Shown here piece after piece: positions 12,032-23,106 of a stretch of DNA of 64,000 nt. The number at the start of each line of letters is the position of its first letter. The stretch's first letter is position 1. Below the pieces are notes generated by a model. The model did not search any database. It saw only the letters and a program-made list of their open reading frames with translations, and was not told the DNA's origin. This DNA is from Albifimbria verrucaria (lineage: Eukaryota; Ascomycota; Sordariomycetes; Hypocreales; Stachybotryaceae). Where the stretch lies: positions 5,084,001 through 5,148,000 of the forward strand of contig JAHREC010000018.1 in NCBI GenBank assembly GCA_020081605.1, given 5' to 3'. The translations under genes and the position numbers were made by a program.

Positions 12032-13150
12032 ATGGCTCATCACCGACCCTTCTTCGGTCGGTCGCCGACCTCAAGGACGTCCCTTACAAGTGTCGGTCAA
12101 ATGCCCGTGATAGACGAAGACGAGGAGGTTCGGGTCAGTTCGAAGACGCCGGTAACACCGCTCCGATCGCCTCAACGATCGTATCGGCGTAGCATGGCAA
12201 GGGGTCTGCCACCGCCCTATGTCCCAGCCACGCACCTGCCCCCGTATATCGGCCGCCATACCTTGAAGCTGTGGAAAGGAAGAAGGCGGCGGCGGCGGCG
12301 GATCTAGAGGCCGGCAAGGATATCAAAGCAGGGGAAGTGACAAAGTCACGGTTGAGGAAGTATCCCACGGGAAAGGATCCGAAGCCAAACTCTCGATGGC
12401 GGTCATGTCGGTTCATCACTCTGTTAGGGGTGCTTATGGCAATTGTTGTGGGCCTTGCAGTTGGGTTGACAATTGGTCTGAAAGACAAGTATGCTTGCTC
12501 ATTTTCTGCGACGGAAGAGCACCCATGGATCTCGCTAACAATGTCAGTAATCAACCCCAAGACGAGTTCCAAACAACATCCCTTCAATTTCCTGTTGGAT
12601 CTTTCTCTTTCAATACCTCACTTCAACGGACCGCAACGGGGTGCACATCGAACCCTTCAACTTGGCGATGCTACCCATACGAGGAGGGCTCCTTTGCAAC
12701 CTTTTTCTGGATCATCTCCTCGATCAACTCTCATACATTCTCTATTTCTTCCAGCGATAACCCCTTCGCCCCTCCTTCAATAACCTGACGATGAGGCTTA
12801 TCGACGGCAACCAGCCGAACGAGCGCTTTGTATTTTCTTTTTCCATGGACAGGAATATTGTGCCAAGCGGTGCCTTGACGCCTAGCAACCGCGCTGCTCG
12901 CTGTACTTTTGATGAGACTGAGTTCGAGGCTACCATCTGGACACGGCGCAGTGGCGACGAGACCGTTAGCCCGGCTGCCCGCTCGTCAAATGACAAATTC
13001 ACTGAATGGCCTGGAGACGTGGAGGTCTCTCAAATCAAGAGGCCCAAGCTCGGGTCGCCGCGGTGCGAGGATAACCAAGGGACGCTTATTGCAGATGTCC
13101 AGGCTGGATCGGGCGAGTGCGAATGCCGATATGCGAACTTTCAGCTTTGA
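12032..13150 (+). CDS. Conserved fungal single-pass membrane protein, function unknown
   Basis: About 353 residues after joining frames. The N-terminal ~130 residues are Pro/Arg-rich and probably cytosolic (PVIDEDEEVRV, PPPYVPATHLPPYIG). An Ala/Lys segment (ERKKAAAAADLEAGKD) follows, then one strong transmembrane helix (RFITLLGVLMAIVVGLAVG). The C-terminal ~210 residues contain several Cys (GCTSNPSTWRCYPYEEGS, RCEDNQ, GECECRYANF) and N-glycosylation-type sites, so this part is probably outside or lumenal. The intron is 12489-12547. One base is missing near 12254 and another near 12772. The Arg-run ending of the first frame is an artefact of the first break. I recognise the style as a conserved ascomycete family but can give no function. 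Confidence 0.75.
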
Positions 13151-13691
13151 TGAGACCTTGAAGCTCGCGCGGGCTTCAGTGAATCACTCAAATGCAAATT
13201 TGACCGACAGTAGTGACACTAAATCGAAACTTCCTGGAACGTGCGTGGAAATGATGGCCTAGCGACAGGAAACCAAATTGACGAGGAGAAATAATAGAGG
13301 CCAGTGATACCCAGGAGCAAATCGCCAACATGTAACTCCTCCAGTTTGTTCATTAATGGTAATGATTGCACATATGTCTGTATATATTCCGTTTACGGCA
13401 TGAGAGGCCCGGCAGTGTATTTTAGGACCTGAGCTCCTTCGAAATAGGCGTATAAATGGACTTGGTATATGATACAACAAGGGTAGATTGCCTCACGTAT
13501 TCATGGATTACCGATGATCAGTTGAATTGCTGTTCCAAGTACGCGTTACCATCATTAAAGCCAAACCCGGTTCCTTACGCCAGCATTTGGATACGCTAAT
13601 ATTGGTGCTGTCCTGAAGCAATACCAATTGCATCATGTTAATCCTGCAGGGTCCAAGTGCCTGTTGATGTGCTATTTCTATTGTGGTGTCT
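13151..13691. other. Convergent 3' intergenic region
   Basis: The region lies between the 3' ends of the membrane protein (plus) and the protein kinase (minus). No gene or repeat is seen. Confidence 0.5.
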
Positions 13692-16021
13692 TCAATTGCC
13701 TCGCCCTCGCCCTCGCCCTCGACCTCCATTACGACCTTGATTACGAGGGCGACCGCGACCGCGACCACGACCCTCATGATGAGCCCGACCCTGACCCTGG
13801 CGTCCACTACCAGCTCGAGCAGGCTGAGCTACCGTATTGTTATTGCTGTTGGCTGCGGTCTGGCGCGGCCGCGGTCGAAGTCTCCTTCTTGAGCCTTGGT
13901 TCGACGACAGAACCTCTGAAAGACGTGCACGTCTCCATTCCCTAGTATTTGCTGCTGGTCGTCTACTACTTTGATTTGATGTTTGATCTTGCTCGCTGTG
14001 CGGAGCTGGTGGCCGCCCACTACTTTGATTTGATGCTGGATCTTGCTCGCTATGCGGAGCTGGTGGCCGCCCACTACTTTGATTTGATGCTGGATCTTGC
14101 TCGCTATGCGGAGCTGGTCCAGCTTCTGTAGGGCCAGCATCAGCATCGTACCGTAGAATTTCATCCCAGAGCTGAGATGTCTCCTTGTCGTGCTCGCTGA
14201 AGCCAGTCCGTTTTCTTTCTATAATCTCCTGAGGAGATTTGGGATTGTTGGGCGCCCGGATGGAGCTTCATTCAAGCAGCGCATAATCGCCTGGCGCAGT
14301 TGCTCGTCGACCCTCATGTATGCATCGCTGCTCAGCCGATATCCATACGTTACCCGATACTCAGCAGGGCCGTGTATGTTATGGTTCGTACAAACGTATT
14401 CTCGAGCCTTGAATGGGTATGTTCTCCTCATCCCTGTGATGATGCTTTGCATCTGTTACCAGTTTATTAGAAATATATCCAGTCAGCATTGGGATACCAG
14501 GGCGTTACTACTCACAATTTGCCCGATAAGGAAGACGTTTGTCCAAGAACCGTAGCGTCCAACAACTCTATGTCCTTGAGTGAGGTCTGCCCCCTGAATA
14601 GTCCAGATTCGCCTAAGATGACATGATCCCAATCTTTATGTATTTGCTCCTAGAACTTATTTCAGTAAACCGATGCTTCATTATGTTAGCTTCAGATACC
14701 TACTGGAGTCACACGATCGACCTTGGGGCCTTCCTCTTGGCCCAGTACGTCATCAAGGCATCGGCAGCTGTCTTATCCCAGGTGTCGCGCATTCTGCTGC
14801 TCAGGCCAAAGTCATTGAGCTGGTTCCATTCATGAGCTTGAATCCACAAGTGCATTGAGCTCCCAACCGACTTACTTTGAGGAATGGGCCATAATCATGA
14901 CCCCAGGCTTTTGAGCTAGATACCAGTACTGTATCGGTCAGCTGTGAGCATACCTTGTTTGTAAAAGGATCTCTGACTATTTGACTCATCTAAATCAAAG
15001 TGTACGTCATGTGTTATTGGACATGTCTGTTCTAGTTGATTAAGAAAGTATTCGTAGTCTAGGCGATGCTCAGCTTCCCCAGGGACATATCAAAATCCTC
15101 GTCCCCTGTTTCATTGTCCTTTGCTTCATCGCCACCTGCTTCATCGTTCGTTTCTTGAGCCTTTCGTCTTCTTTGAGCATCAACATAGGTTGGAGTATAG
15201 TCTGTTGATGCCAACCCTTCACAACTATCAACAGGGTCAGCAATAGTATAAACCAGCGCAGGGTATATTGTCTTACGGCACTCCCATATTTGCCAAAGCT
15301 GCTTGTTTGTCAGGGCGATTTTTCGGTGAAAGACATGTGTGATACACTGATAGAGTGAGCCATGAACTGCATATTCAAGAACAATCACATCATAATCCTT
15401 GGGATCCCAGAATGCCCTCTCGTTTTGATAGATATGAGGTTGACCTGGAGGAAGTCGCTGACGAATAAGCTGAGCTCGTTGATTGAGATCAATGACCTGG
15501 ACTATGTGTGCAGCGTTTTGATACCTTATGTGCCAGCCTTCTTCGGTATCCCGCTCAAAACTGTCTCCTGAAGCTTGGCCGCTCTTGAGTACCACTTGCA
15601 TTGTAGAGAGGTCCTCAAACTGGATGTCCCAAAGAGTGGCGATACCAAACCCGCCGCGGCCAATGACCCTGACAAATCTCATGTAGAAGCCATCCCATAC
15701 CTGCTCTGGGGCTAAACTCAGACCTTTACCGAGAAAACTGGGATATATGTGGTCACTGGGCTCTACATGATGATACCCAGCCCAACTGGAAAGATGTTCC
15801 TGACCATATGGATGATTTGTGGGAAACGGTGAACGCACGAGTTCTAGTAAATTGGGAGTGATTCGATCGGTTCCATCAAGTAAGACGGTGTCATCTCCGC
15901 GCAAAATTGCCGCATGTATTGTGATAGAGTTGCGGAAATGGGTTAAGTGGTGGTGTGCCACGTCTCGCTGAAAGACATTAAGATGACGGGCTGGACCTAG
16001 ATCTTCCTCCGTCTGACTCAT
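13692..16021 (-). CDS. Fungal protein kinase with 18-residue repeats and Arg-Gly-rich tail
   Basis: Predicted Ser/Thr-type kinase of a lineage-expanded fungal family. Starting at the ATG at 16021, the Gly loop GRGGFG is near residue 121 and the VAIK-type Lys is in MQVVLKSG. The catalytic loop reads VHFDLDESN (14970-15010) and the metal-binding motif LNDFGLS (about 14815-14835). GRYGSWTNVFLIGQI and CLNEAPSGRPTIPNLL mark the C-lobe. All main catalytic residues are present. The frame then continues as IIERKRTGFSEHDKE into three 18-residue repeats (GRPPAPHSEQDPASNQSS type) and an RGRGRGRPRNQGRNGGRGRG tail, ending in TGA at 13694. Introns include 15225-15276 and short ones near 14910-14953 and 14835-14870. 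At least four frame breaks occur (near 14222, 14977, 15060 and 15212). Decay cannot be fully excluded. Confidence 0.75.
13966..14118 (-). repeat. Three tandem 54-bp repeats inside the kinase gene
   Basis: Units start at 13966, 14020 and 14074. Units 2 and 3 are nearly identical; unit 1 differs at a few positions and unit 3 diverges at its distal end. The period is a multiple of three. In the kinase frame each unit encodes an 18-residue hydrophilic segment rich in Pro, Ser, Gln and Asn, so length changes would keep the frame. Confidence 0.92.
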
Positions 16022-17327
16022 GATACCGTGCTGCTTTCTTTTTCTTCTTTCTTCTCTCTTTTGGACTGTCTTAACAACCAAGTATGGATAGTCTCGAACA
16101 GGTACTAGTAGCCAGATTCATGCGATGTAGAGTACTGCACTAAGGGAAAGATGAAGAGATGGATTACCTAGACCAAAGCACAGTACTTGTATATGAATAT
16201 CCATAGAATTCGTCTATGGAAGAGTCCTACCACTTGATCCTCTTTGTTGCTACTGCTTTTGTGCATGCCTGGAGGCATGGTGTGTACGGTAGTGCATTCA
16301 AATTGACCCATTTGTATGTACAGTAACTTGTACAGTAGGTGTTCAAGGAAAGTGACTCGTCTTATGGAACAAAGGGCTTTGTCAGGAGGTGGAATTGAGT
16401 AAGACGAGACCAAGCCGTACACGTTACAGCACAATGCGGGAGCCAGTGCGTAACTATGTGATACTGTACAGTACTGTACATATAGTACAAACCAAATGGC
16501 TCAGCCAAGTAAGGGTATGAGGAGGATTGGTGAGCGATATAGGGGCAAGGCCCGTAGCAAGGGTAGTACAATATAGTATTATAGCAGCCTACCCGTACAT
16601 CGCCAATGTCAACAAGGGAAGGAATTTCCACACGAACTAATGCCGTGCACACGGTGGCTAAGATGCTTGCCCTTGGTCCTCTGCCAGTCTACGGACTCAC
16701 TGTTCTTAGGCCGCTCCTCTCATTAGTTTGTTTGTCTACGCCTGGTCGTCATCGCTGCCCCTCGTTTCTATCGAGGCACCCAGAGGCGAGTTGTAGGGGC
16801 TATAAATATATTAGACAAGACGTCTGTGGTCGACTTTGAGCTAGGGTGGGCAGTTTGCTATGGGGCTGGCATAGCTGACGTCGTGATGTTACAGTGCATG
16901 CATCCATTTTCATAGTCGAGTTGCGCCAATCTGCTCGTGGTGGCAAGTCGCAGTGGCAGTGACTATACTACGACCCTTCATCAGGATTGCCGACTTGCCG
17001 GGTGCTGGACAGTCAGGTTGTCCTGTATTTACACTTGTTTGATTGATTTATACGGCGCAGCAATCTAGATGACAAGCCACTCTGCAGTATGCGGCCATGT
17101 CACGCTTATGTGATATTGTTACAACCATTCGCAATATATGACGGGCGTTCATAGGAATCGAGTGCTGCGGACATAATCTCTCATAATAAATGAACGAACC
17201 GGGTACGACTAATTAAAGAGCTACGCGAAAAGTTTCACCAAGTCTATTGTGTTTCAACCGAGCGAGCATTACAACAGAACCTTTCGCATTGCGAACCGCA
17301 GCGGTCTATTGACGACACTTCTTTACC
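16022..17327. other. Intergenic region with GTAC-rich palindromes
   Basis: This is the divergent region between the kinase and the DUF6536 gene. No coding frame is recognised. Around 16460-16485 the sequence is rich in GTAC with a TACTGTACAGTACTGTACA palindrome. The rest shows no clear structure. Confidence 0.4.
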
Positions 17328-19563
17328 ATGGTCAGTAGCACTGTAGCACAAGAAACATACCAAAGACAATCGCCTCTGCTCGTATCCAAGCCCCAACTTC
17401 CTCCACCCCACCCCCGGCGGAAAGCAAGGCCGCAAGTCGTGGCAAGTTACATTCTATTGGGGTATTTGTGCTACAAGCTGCGTACTCACCGCCAACCTGG
17501 TGCTTCTCGGGTGGGCTCACCAGACTGGCATGAGGCCCGGAAATGGAGCGACCACGGTCTTCACCGGTAAGCCTTGGCACTAGGTCGTGAATCAGTATCA
17601 GTATGAGAAATCTAATGGTAGGAAAACATGGTAGGCGGCTAAGACCATACTGAAGCGGCTACAATATGGCCTGAACTGGCCATCAATATCCTCTCGACGG
17701 TAGTCTTGGGTGGGAGCAACAGCTGCACGCAGCTTTTGTCTGCACTGACGGCAATATAACGACAAAGCACACGCTGAGGGCAAGTGGTTCGAAGTTGGAG
17801 TGCCTAGCGTGAAAAAATCACTTCCACATTCCTGGCTGGCGTGTGTTTCTTTGGGCGCTTCTCTTTCTAAGCTCTGTGCCGCGCCATCTCGTGTAAATCA
17901 CTTATTGTCTGTCATAGTTTCCCAGGTTTCCCAATCTCACAGTCTCCTTAGGTAAAACTCGGTACTTTTCAAAGGACAGGCTCAGGTCTTATATGAAGCT
18001 GCAATCGCCACAGAAGATTTACTGAAGGCGACTGGTGGAACAAGACCAAGACACGAAGGGAGATGCTGCGGTCGGCCTCAATATTGAGTTTCTGGAGCAC
18101 ATGTAGAACTCCTCAGTGGCTGGAAATCTCACATGGCTTGACAATGATGGTTGCCGAGAAGAATATTGCCATGATTCGTCGCAGTCGATATGGACAAATA
18201 TACTACTCGTAACATCGACTGAGTACAACGACAGCATGGTAGAATGGTGGGCCCCGGTATAGAGAACACTGGCAGTTCTACTAGTGTTTGCCCTGCCTTC
18301 TCCTCAATCAGCCCGACTTGCGAAACAGACACTGCAGCGGATGGAAACACGACGTAGACGATGATCGTCTGTGGCGAAGAAACCGCGGTTGACGAGAATG
18401 CACATAAAAACATTCCGGTGCCAATGTCTCACTGCCTGATCGAGAAGGTCCCACCTCAATGCACCGTGCAAGTCAGCCTACTGCTTTTGGCTATTGTGAT
18501 TGTCTTTAACATCGTCAAGATTGACTGCCTGCTTGCGACGGTGATTTCTCATAATTCCGAGCCCCTGGGGACTGTCGGTGACGCAATCGCCTCGTTCCTC
18601 TCGCCCTGACTGCACAACAGCCAAACCTGGGCCGGTTTCCATGGCAGATATCCATCAAGCGCGGGCGTTCTACAACCCAGCGAAGCAATAACTCCGCGTT
18701 CGGTAAATCGAGGTCCACGCCGCTGGGCGAGTGCTGCAAGCTGCACGCGTTGGCTGATCACTCTTGCTTTGTAAGTAGACTGGGGTCCTTGTCCCTCTTC
18801 GTTTTCTAACCACAGGACAATGTGTAGATGTATCGTTGTTTGGTCCCTCGGAGTTGTCCTCCTCAAGATATCGCTCCAGTACAACAAAGTGTGGCTTTCA
18901 GAAGGATTCAGTTCCAAGGTCATCAACAGTGTCGACTTCATGCGCGAGATGCCACTTATTAGCAACCTGCTTTTCGTGAATACGCCGCAACTCATCAGAA
19001 ACTTTGTTTACCTCTCCTATAATAACATCTTCACATGCATGGTTCTTGCTCATGAGTATGGGCGATTCGCATCCGTACGTAAACCGCTGCGCGTCAGCCA
19101 GCTGTGCGGGCAGCAGCGAACCTCGCTCTGGCCACAACTGCCGTACCGTTACATCGTCCCCATGCTCGTGGCGGTTTCGTTTCTGCACTGGTCAGTAGCA
19201 AGAAGCCTATACTTGGTTCACATAGCTATATACTGGTTAGATGGCTTCACTTTACCAAATATTCACGGATCTGAGTTCTCACCTTATGCCATCATTTTGG
19301 CTCTGCCCATGGGCGGAGTTTTGATACTGGCACTGGTAGCACTCTCTCTTCGAACTCTGGATCCCGGCATGCCACTGGTTGGACCATGCCCGCTAGCCAT
19401 CAGCGCGGCATGCCACCCGGGGAAAGATGAAGCGGATACGGCAACTCGGCCTGTGCAGTATGGAGTCATTACAGGAGAAGAGGCGGACGAATTGGGCCGT
19501 CGATGGGTGGGTTTTTCGAGCCGTGCGGTGGAGCCATTAGTCAAAGACGAGGCTTATGTATAG
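17328..19563 (+). CDS. DUF6536-type multi-pass membrane protein, heavily interrupted
   Basis: Fungal integral membrane protein of the DUF6536 family; the molecular function is unknown. Family-like blocks appear in the right order but in changing frames. They are a first transmembrane segment (KSWQVTFYWGICATSCVLTA, before a donor at 17567), AINILSTVVLGGSNSCTQLL, DKAHAEGKWFEVGVPS, NILLVTSTEYND, PQCTVQVSLLLLAIVIVFN, TVGDAIASFL-RPD, and RRWASAASCTRWLITLAL before the donor GTAAGT near 18770. The final exon 18820-19563 is open: NTPQLIRNFVYLSYN, a transmembrane pair, MPLVGPCPLAISAACHP and VQYGVITGEE. At least six frame breaks and some in-frame stops occur. The break density is higher than in housekeeping genes, so a true pseudogene is possible. 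The C-terminal third is the firmest part. Confidence 0.65.
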
Positions 19564-21010
19564 TGTCTGAGCGAGGCTACAGGTGGTGGCTTCTGAGAGG
19601 GGATCTGGGTAGAGTTTGCATAAAACGATTAGATTAACAGGCGTGATATCGATTGAATCACGATGCCATGCTTACACCTGGCATTGGTTTATCTGCAATA
19701 AACACCCCGAGTATGTCTTACACACGTCTGCTTGATTATGGATTGGGGGCCTGCCTATGACCTCGGCTTTGGAAACGAGCATGGTGTTTCGTGGTTGTTT
19801 ACTTTTCCTTCTTTTCTCCGTTTTCTTTTTCTCTCTCTTATTTTCCCTTCTTTTTTCCTTTCACTTTTTCTTTCTTGTTTACTTGTTCACTTTGCACTGC
19901 CCACTCTCATCTCGTTGGGCCCAGGACCTCGAAGTAAAGTTGGAGACGGAAGAACATCTAGGAGGAGCAATTAGCCGCTTGATAGATAGGCCCGGGACCC
20001 GCTCAAAGCGGCCCTTGGAGGCAATGGGCAATTCAGGCTAAATTGAGCTTTGATGGGCCAGGGGTGCGGTTTGTCGCCTTTTTCTCCACGAGGACAACCG
20101 ACGCGAAATTCAGAAAAGCGTCGTGTGAGGCGAAAGCTGGGTCTGGCTGTAGTGGAAAAGCGAACGTTGCTGCAGGGTATGTTGTGGTTGGAAGCAAGTT
20201 CTGAAGACGTGCCAACTTGGGTTAGAAGGCAGGAGGGAAAGAGAGAAACAGAGACAAGGTAGCTTAGATCAGCAGCCTTGGACAGACAGGCGCTCCAATG
20301 ACCGAGGGGCAGCGACGTCCAGCTTGTCGTTAGCAGTTTCAAGTGAACACTTGGCTGTTGCCTTTTGCCTGTTTCAACTCACCCTTCACCCGAAGGCTCC
20401 CGAGGGAACGACGGCTAAGGGCGAGTCGGTCCCCACAGCCCAGACCACAGCGCCAAGTAGGCCCGAAGCTTGTGGCTTCTTGGACGAATCAATTTAAACG
20501 CGCAAATAGGCGTTGGAGAATTGCATTGCCGCCAATCCGTTTCCCTCCACGACGGTCTTATCCTTACTTAACCATGCCAATCAGGGTTCCCGTTGGCCTG
20601 GGAGAGGGGGAGCGCTCGTTTGGGGTTGCCTTTGGAGGGGAGGGAATGGGTGAAGCACCGTCGACTTCTCCACTCGCATCACCGTCATCTGGTCGCCGCG
20701 TAGCTGGTCCCTAGACGCAGCCCGCGCCAGATAGGCTGGTTAAGCTACGGCGACGCGAGGTGAGGTAGGGAGGTAGGGAGGAAGGGAGGGAGGGTAACAC
20801 ATGGCAAAATGGGACGCGCGAGTACCATGGTAACAGCAGCAGCTCGAGCATGAGCCATATAAGCTATCCATGGACCACCTTGTCTCCTCGTCCAAACCAT
20901 AAATACCTACTTCGTGTCCCCGGAGTGCCACGTCCTTTCCTCTTCCCTCCTTCTCTCCTCCGAATCTTCTCTCCTTCATTCCCTATACCCCTTTGCGCCG
21001 TCGCCGTCTT
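19564..21010. other. Intergenic region, upstream flank of the reductase gene
   Basis: No gene is seen. A T/C-rich tract runs from 19803 to 19880. A purine-rich GGTAGGGAGG-type run lies at 20762-20800 and a TATA-like CATATAAGC at about 20856-20864. A C/T-rich leader-like stretch follows at 20930-20990, in the position expected for the promoter and leader of the aldo/keto reductase. Confidence 0.45.
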
Positions 21011-21139
21011 ATGTTCCTGGCCTCACGCATCGCTCCTCGTCCTTTCTTGTCTAGCCTTGCCTGCGCAGCTCGTCGAACGCCCTTGGTCGCCAGACGCGCC
21101 CTTGATACCCGCCTCACCTCTTTCAGAACACTATTGACA

Positions 21140-22774
21140 ATGGCCTCGCCTACCGTCAAGCTCAGCAGCGGCCATGAGATGCCCCTCGTGGGCTTTGGCC
21201 TGTGGAAGGTCGACAACGCCGTGTGCGCCGACACCGTTTACAACGCCATCAAGGCCGGCTACCGTCTGCTGGACGGCGCTTGCGGTACGTGCTTCCTTTA
21301 ACTATGCTTGCATGTTTTCCCTTCGAAATATTGGCCGGGTTGATCGCCTTGAAGCGAAGTCTCCTGGCCGAGCTCCAATGGCTCGTAAACATGCGCCTTC
21401 AGCACGGCAACGAGAAGAGAGAGCTCTCTTTCATGTCCACCATCTTTTTTTTGGAGGGCAACCCAGCCAAAAATTCCCCATGCGACGGACTGCCCCTCAT
21501 TTTCCGTTTAACCCCACCATTACGTCGCGCTCAACTGCCCCGAGTTCACCAACCAGGAGGTGGGGTTGACTGCTCCATCGGGGCTCCGTCAGCTCTGCCT
21601 CCGTCATCCCGCCTTGCACCCCCGAAGCCCTTCGTCCGCCCGATCTCATTCATATGCGAATCTCATACATATACATATACATGTACATACTCATACTCAT
21701 ATACTCATGCCCTTATGCACATTCGCATATTGATTGAATGAAAGCACGTGAGGATCAATCGGATTCGATGACCTTGACTCTGTCGCAAGTGCGATAGCTG
21801 CTACGTCCATTGACTAGCTAGACAATTACTGCTCAACCTCACTCAAAGACAACCTGCTGATCTCTCTCTCCTATCACTACAGACTATGGCAACGAGAAGG
21901 AGTGTGGTGAGGGTGTCGCCCGCGCCATCAAGGACGGCCTTGTGAAGCGTGAGGACCTCTTCATTGTCTCCAAGCTGTGGCAGACCTTCCACGACGAGGA
22001 CAAGGTCGAGCCCATCACCCGCCGCCAGCTCGCCGACTGGCAGATCGACTACTTCGACCTCTTCCTCATCCACTTCCCCGTAGCCCTCGAGTACGTCGAC
22101 CCCAGCGTCCGCTACCCTCCCGGCTGGCACTACGATGGCAAGAGCGAGGTCCGCTGGAGCAAGGCCACCAACCAGGAGACCTGGGGCGCCATGGAGAAGC
22201 TCGTCGAGAAGGGTCTCGCCAAGAGCATTGGTGTCTCCAACTACCAGGCCCAGACCCTCTACGACACCCTCAAGTACGCCAAGATCCGCCCTGCCACCCT
22301 CCAGGTGGAGCTGCACCCTACCACCAGCAGGACGAGCTTGTCAAGCTCGCCAAGTCTGAGGGCATCATTGTTACCGCCTATTCCTCCTTCGGCCCTACTG
22401 GCTTCATCGAGCTCAACATGGAGAGTGCCACCTCTGCCGCTCCCTGCTGCAGCACGACACCATCAAGGACATCGCCTCCAAGGTCGGGAAGAGCGAGGCC
22501 CAGGTCCTCCTCCGCTGGGCTACTCAGCGCGGCCTTGCCGTCATCCCCAAGACCCTCCGTACCGAGGTCATGGCCCAGAACCTCGACTGCGTGAGCTGGG
22601 ATATCCCTCAGGAGGATATGGACCGCATTGCCAAGCTGGACCTGCACCTCAAGTTCAACAAGCCCACAAACGTAAGCTCTGTCCCATGTCACCCCATCCC
22701 CAATCATCGATTTACATAAGCTAACCCTGTCACGCTAGTACTTCTCCTCTGATAAGCTCTGGATCTTCGCTTAA
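21140..22774 (+). CDS. NAD(P)H-dependent D-xylose reductase-type aldo/keto reductase
   Basis: Cytosolic AKR that reduces aldoses such as D-xylose to the alditol, the first step of fungal pentose catabolism. About 323 residues, the usual length. Visible motifs: [22 protein letters not shown] (Asp and Tyr of the catalytic tetrad), SKLW (Lys), [13 protein letters not shown] (His), [25 protein letters not shown] and [13 protein letters not shown]. The last replaces the more usual IPKS cofactor-loop wording. Intron 1 (21285-21882) is 598 bp, ten times the local norm, and splits the tetrad Asp codon. Intron 2 is 22672-22738. One base is missing near 22318 (HP-YHQQDEL) and one near 22443 ([11 protein letters not shown]). 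An in-frame upstream ATG at 21011 could add 43 residues. Xylose versus other aldose specificity is inferred. Confidence 0.92.
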
Positions 22775-23106
22775 ATGGCAAATGGAGAATAAACCATGAT
22801 TTTTATGCAGTTACGAAATCGCTATTCCTCACATAAGCAAGATATTTATCCGCTTAAGTGATGGCTGTAACTTAGATGCCGGATGGGCTTGAGAAAACCA
22901 TGTCATGCCCGACAATAAAAAAAAACCCCAGTCCAAACATAATATCTGCATATGTTCTTCGTCATGTGACTCTTACTCATTCAATTGCCTTGAGATGGCC
23001 TGAGCCTTGTGTCTTCTGTCCTTTGGTTGTTAAACTCCATACATATGAGAAAGCCGCCAGAACGCCGTGCTACCTAGAATGAGTTTGACGGGATGCAGAG
23101 AAATCC
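22775..23106. other. Convergent 3' intergenic region
   Basis: Short AT-rich spacer between the reductase (plus) and SDS22 (minus), with an A-run near 22916. No gene is seen. Confidence 0.5.

Noticed and set aside
12253..12307. Arg-run C-terminus (GRRRRRRRI) of a short protein
   Set aside because: It is the out-of-frame reading of an Ala/Lys segment after a one-base loss; the true frame continues into the membrane helix.
13966..14118. CRISPR-like array
   Set aside because: The 54-bp units are directly adjacent with no spacers and lie inside a coding frame of a eukaryotic gene.
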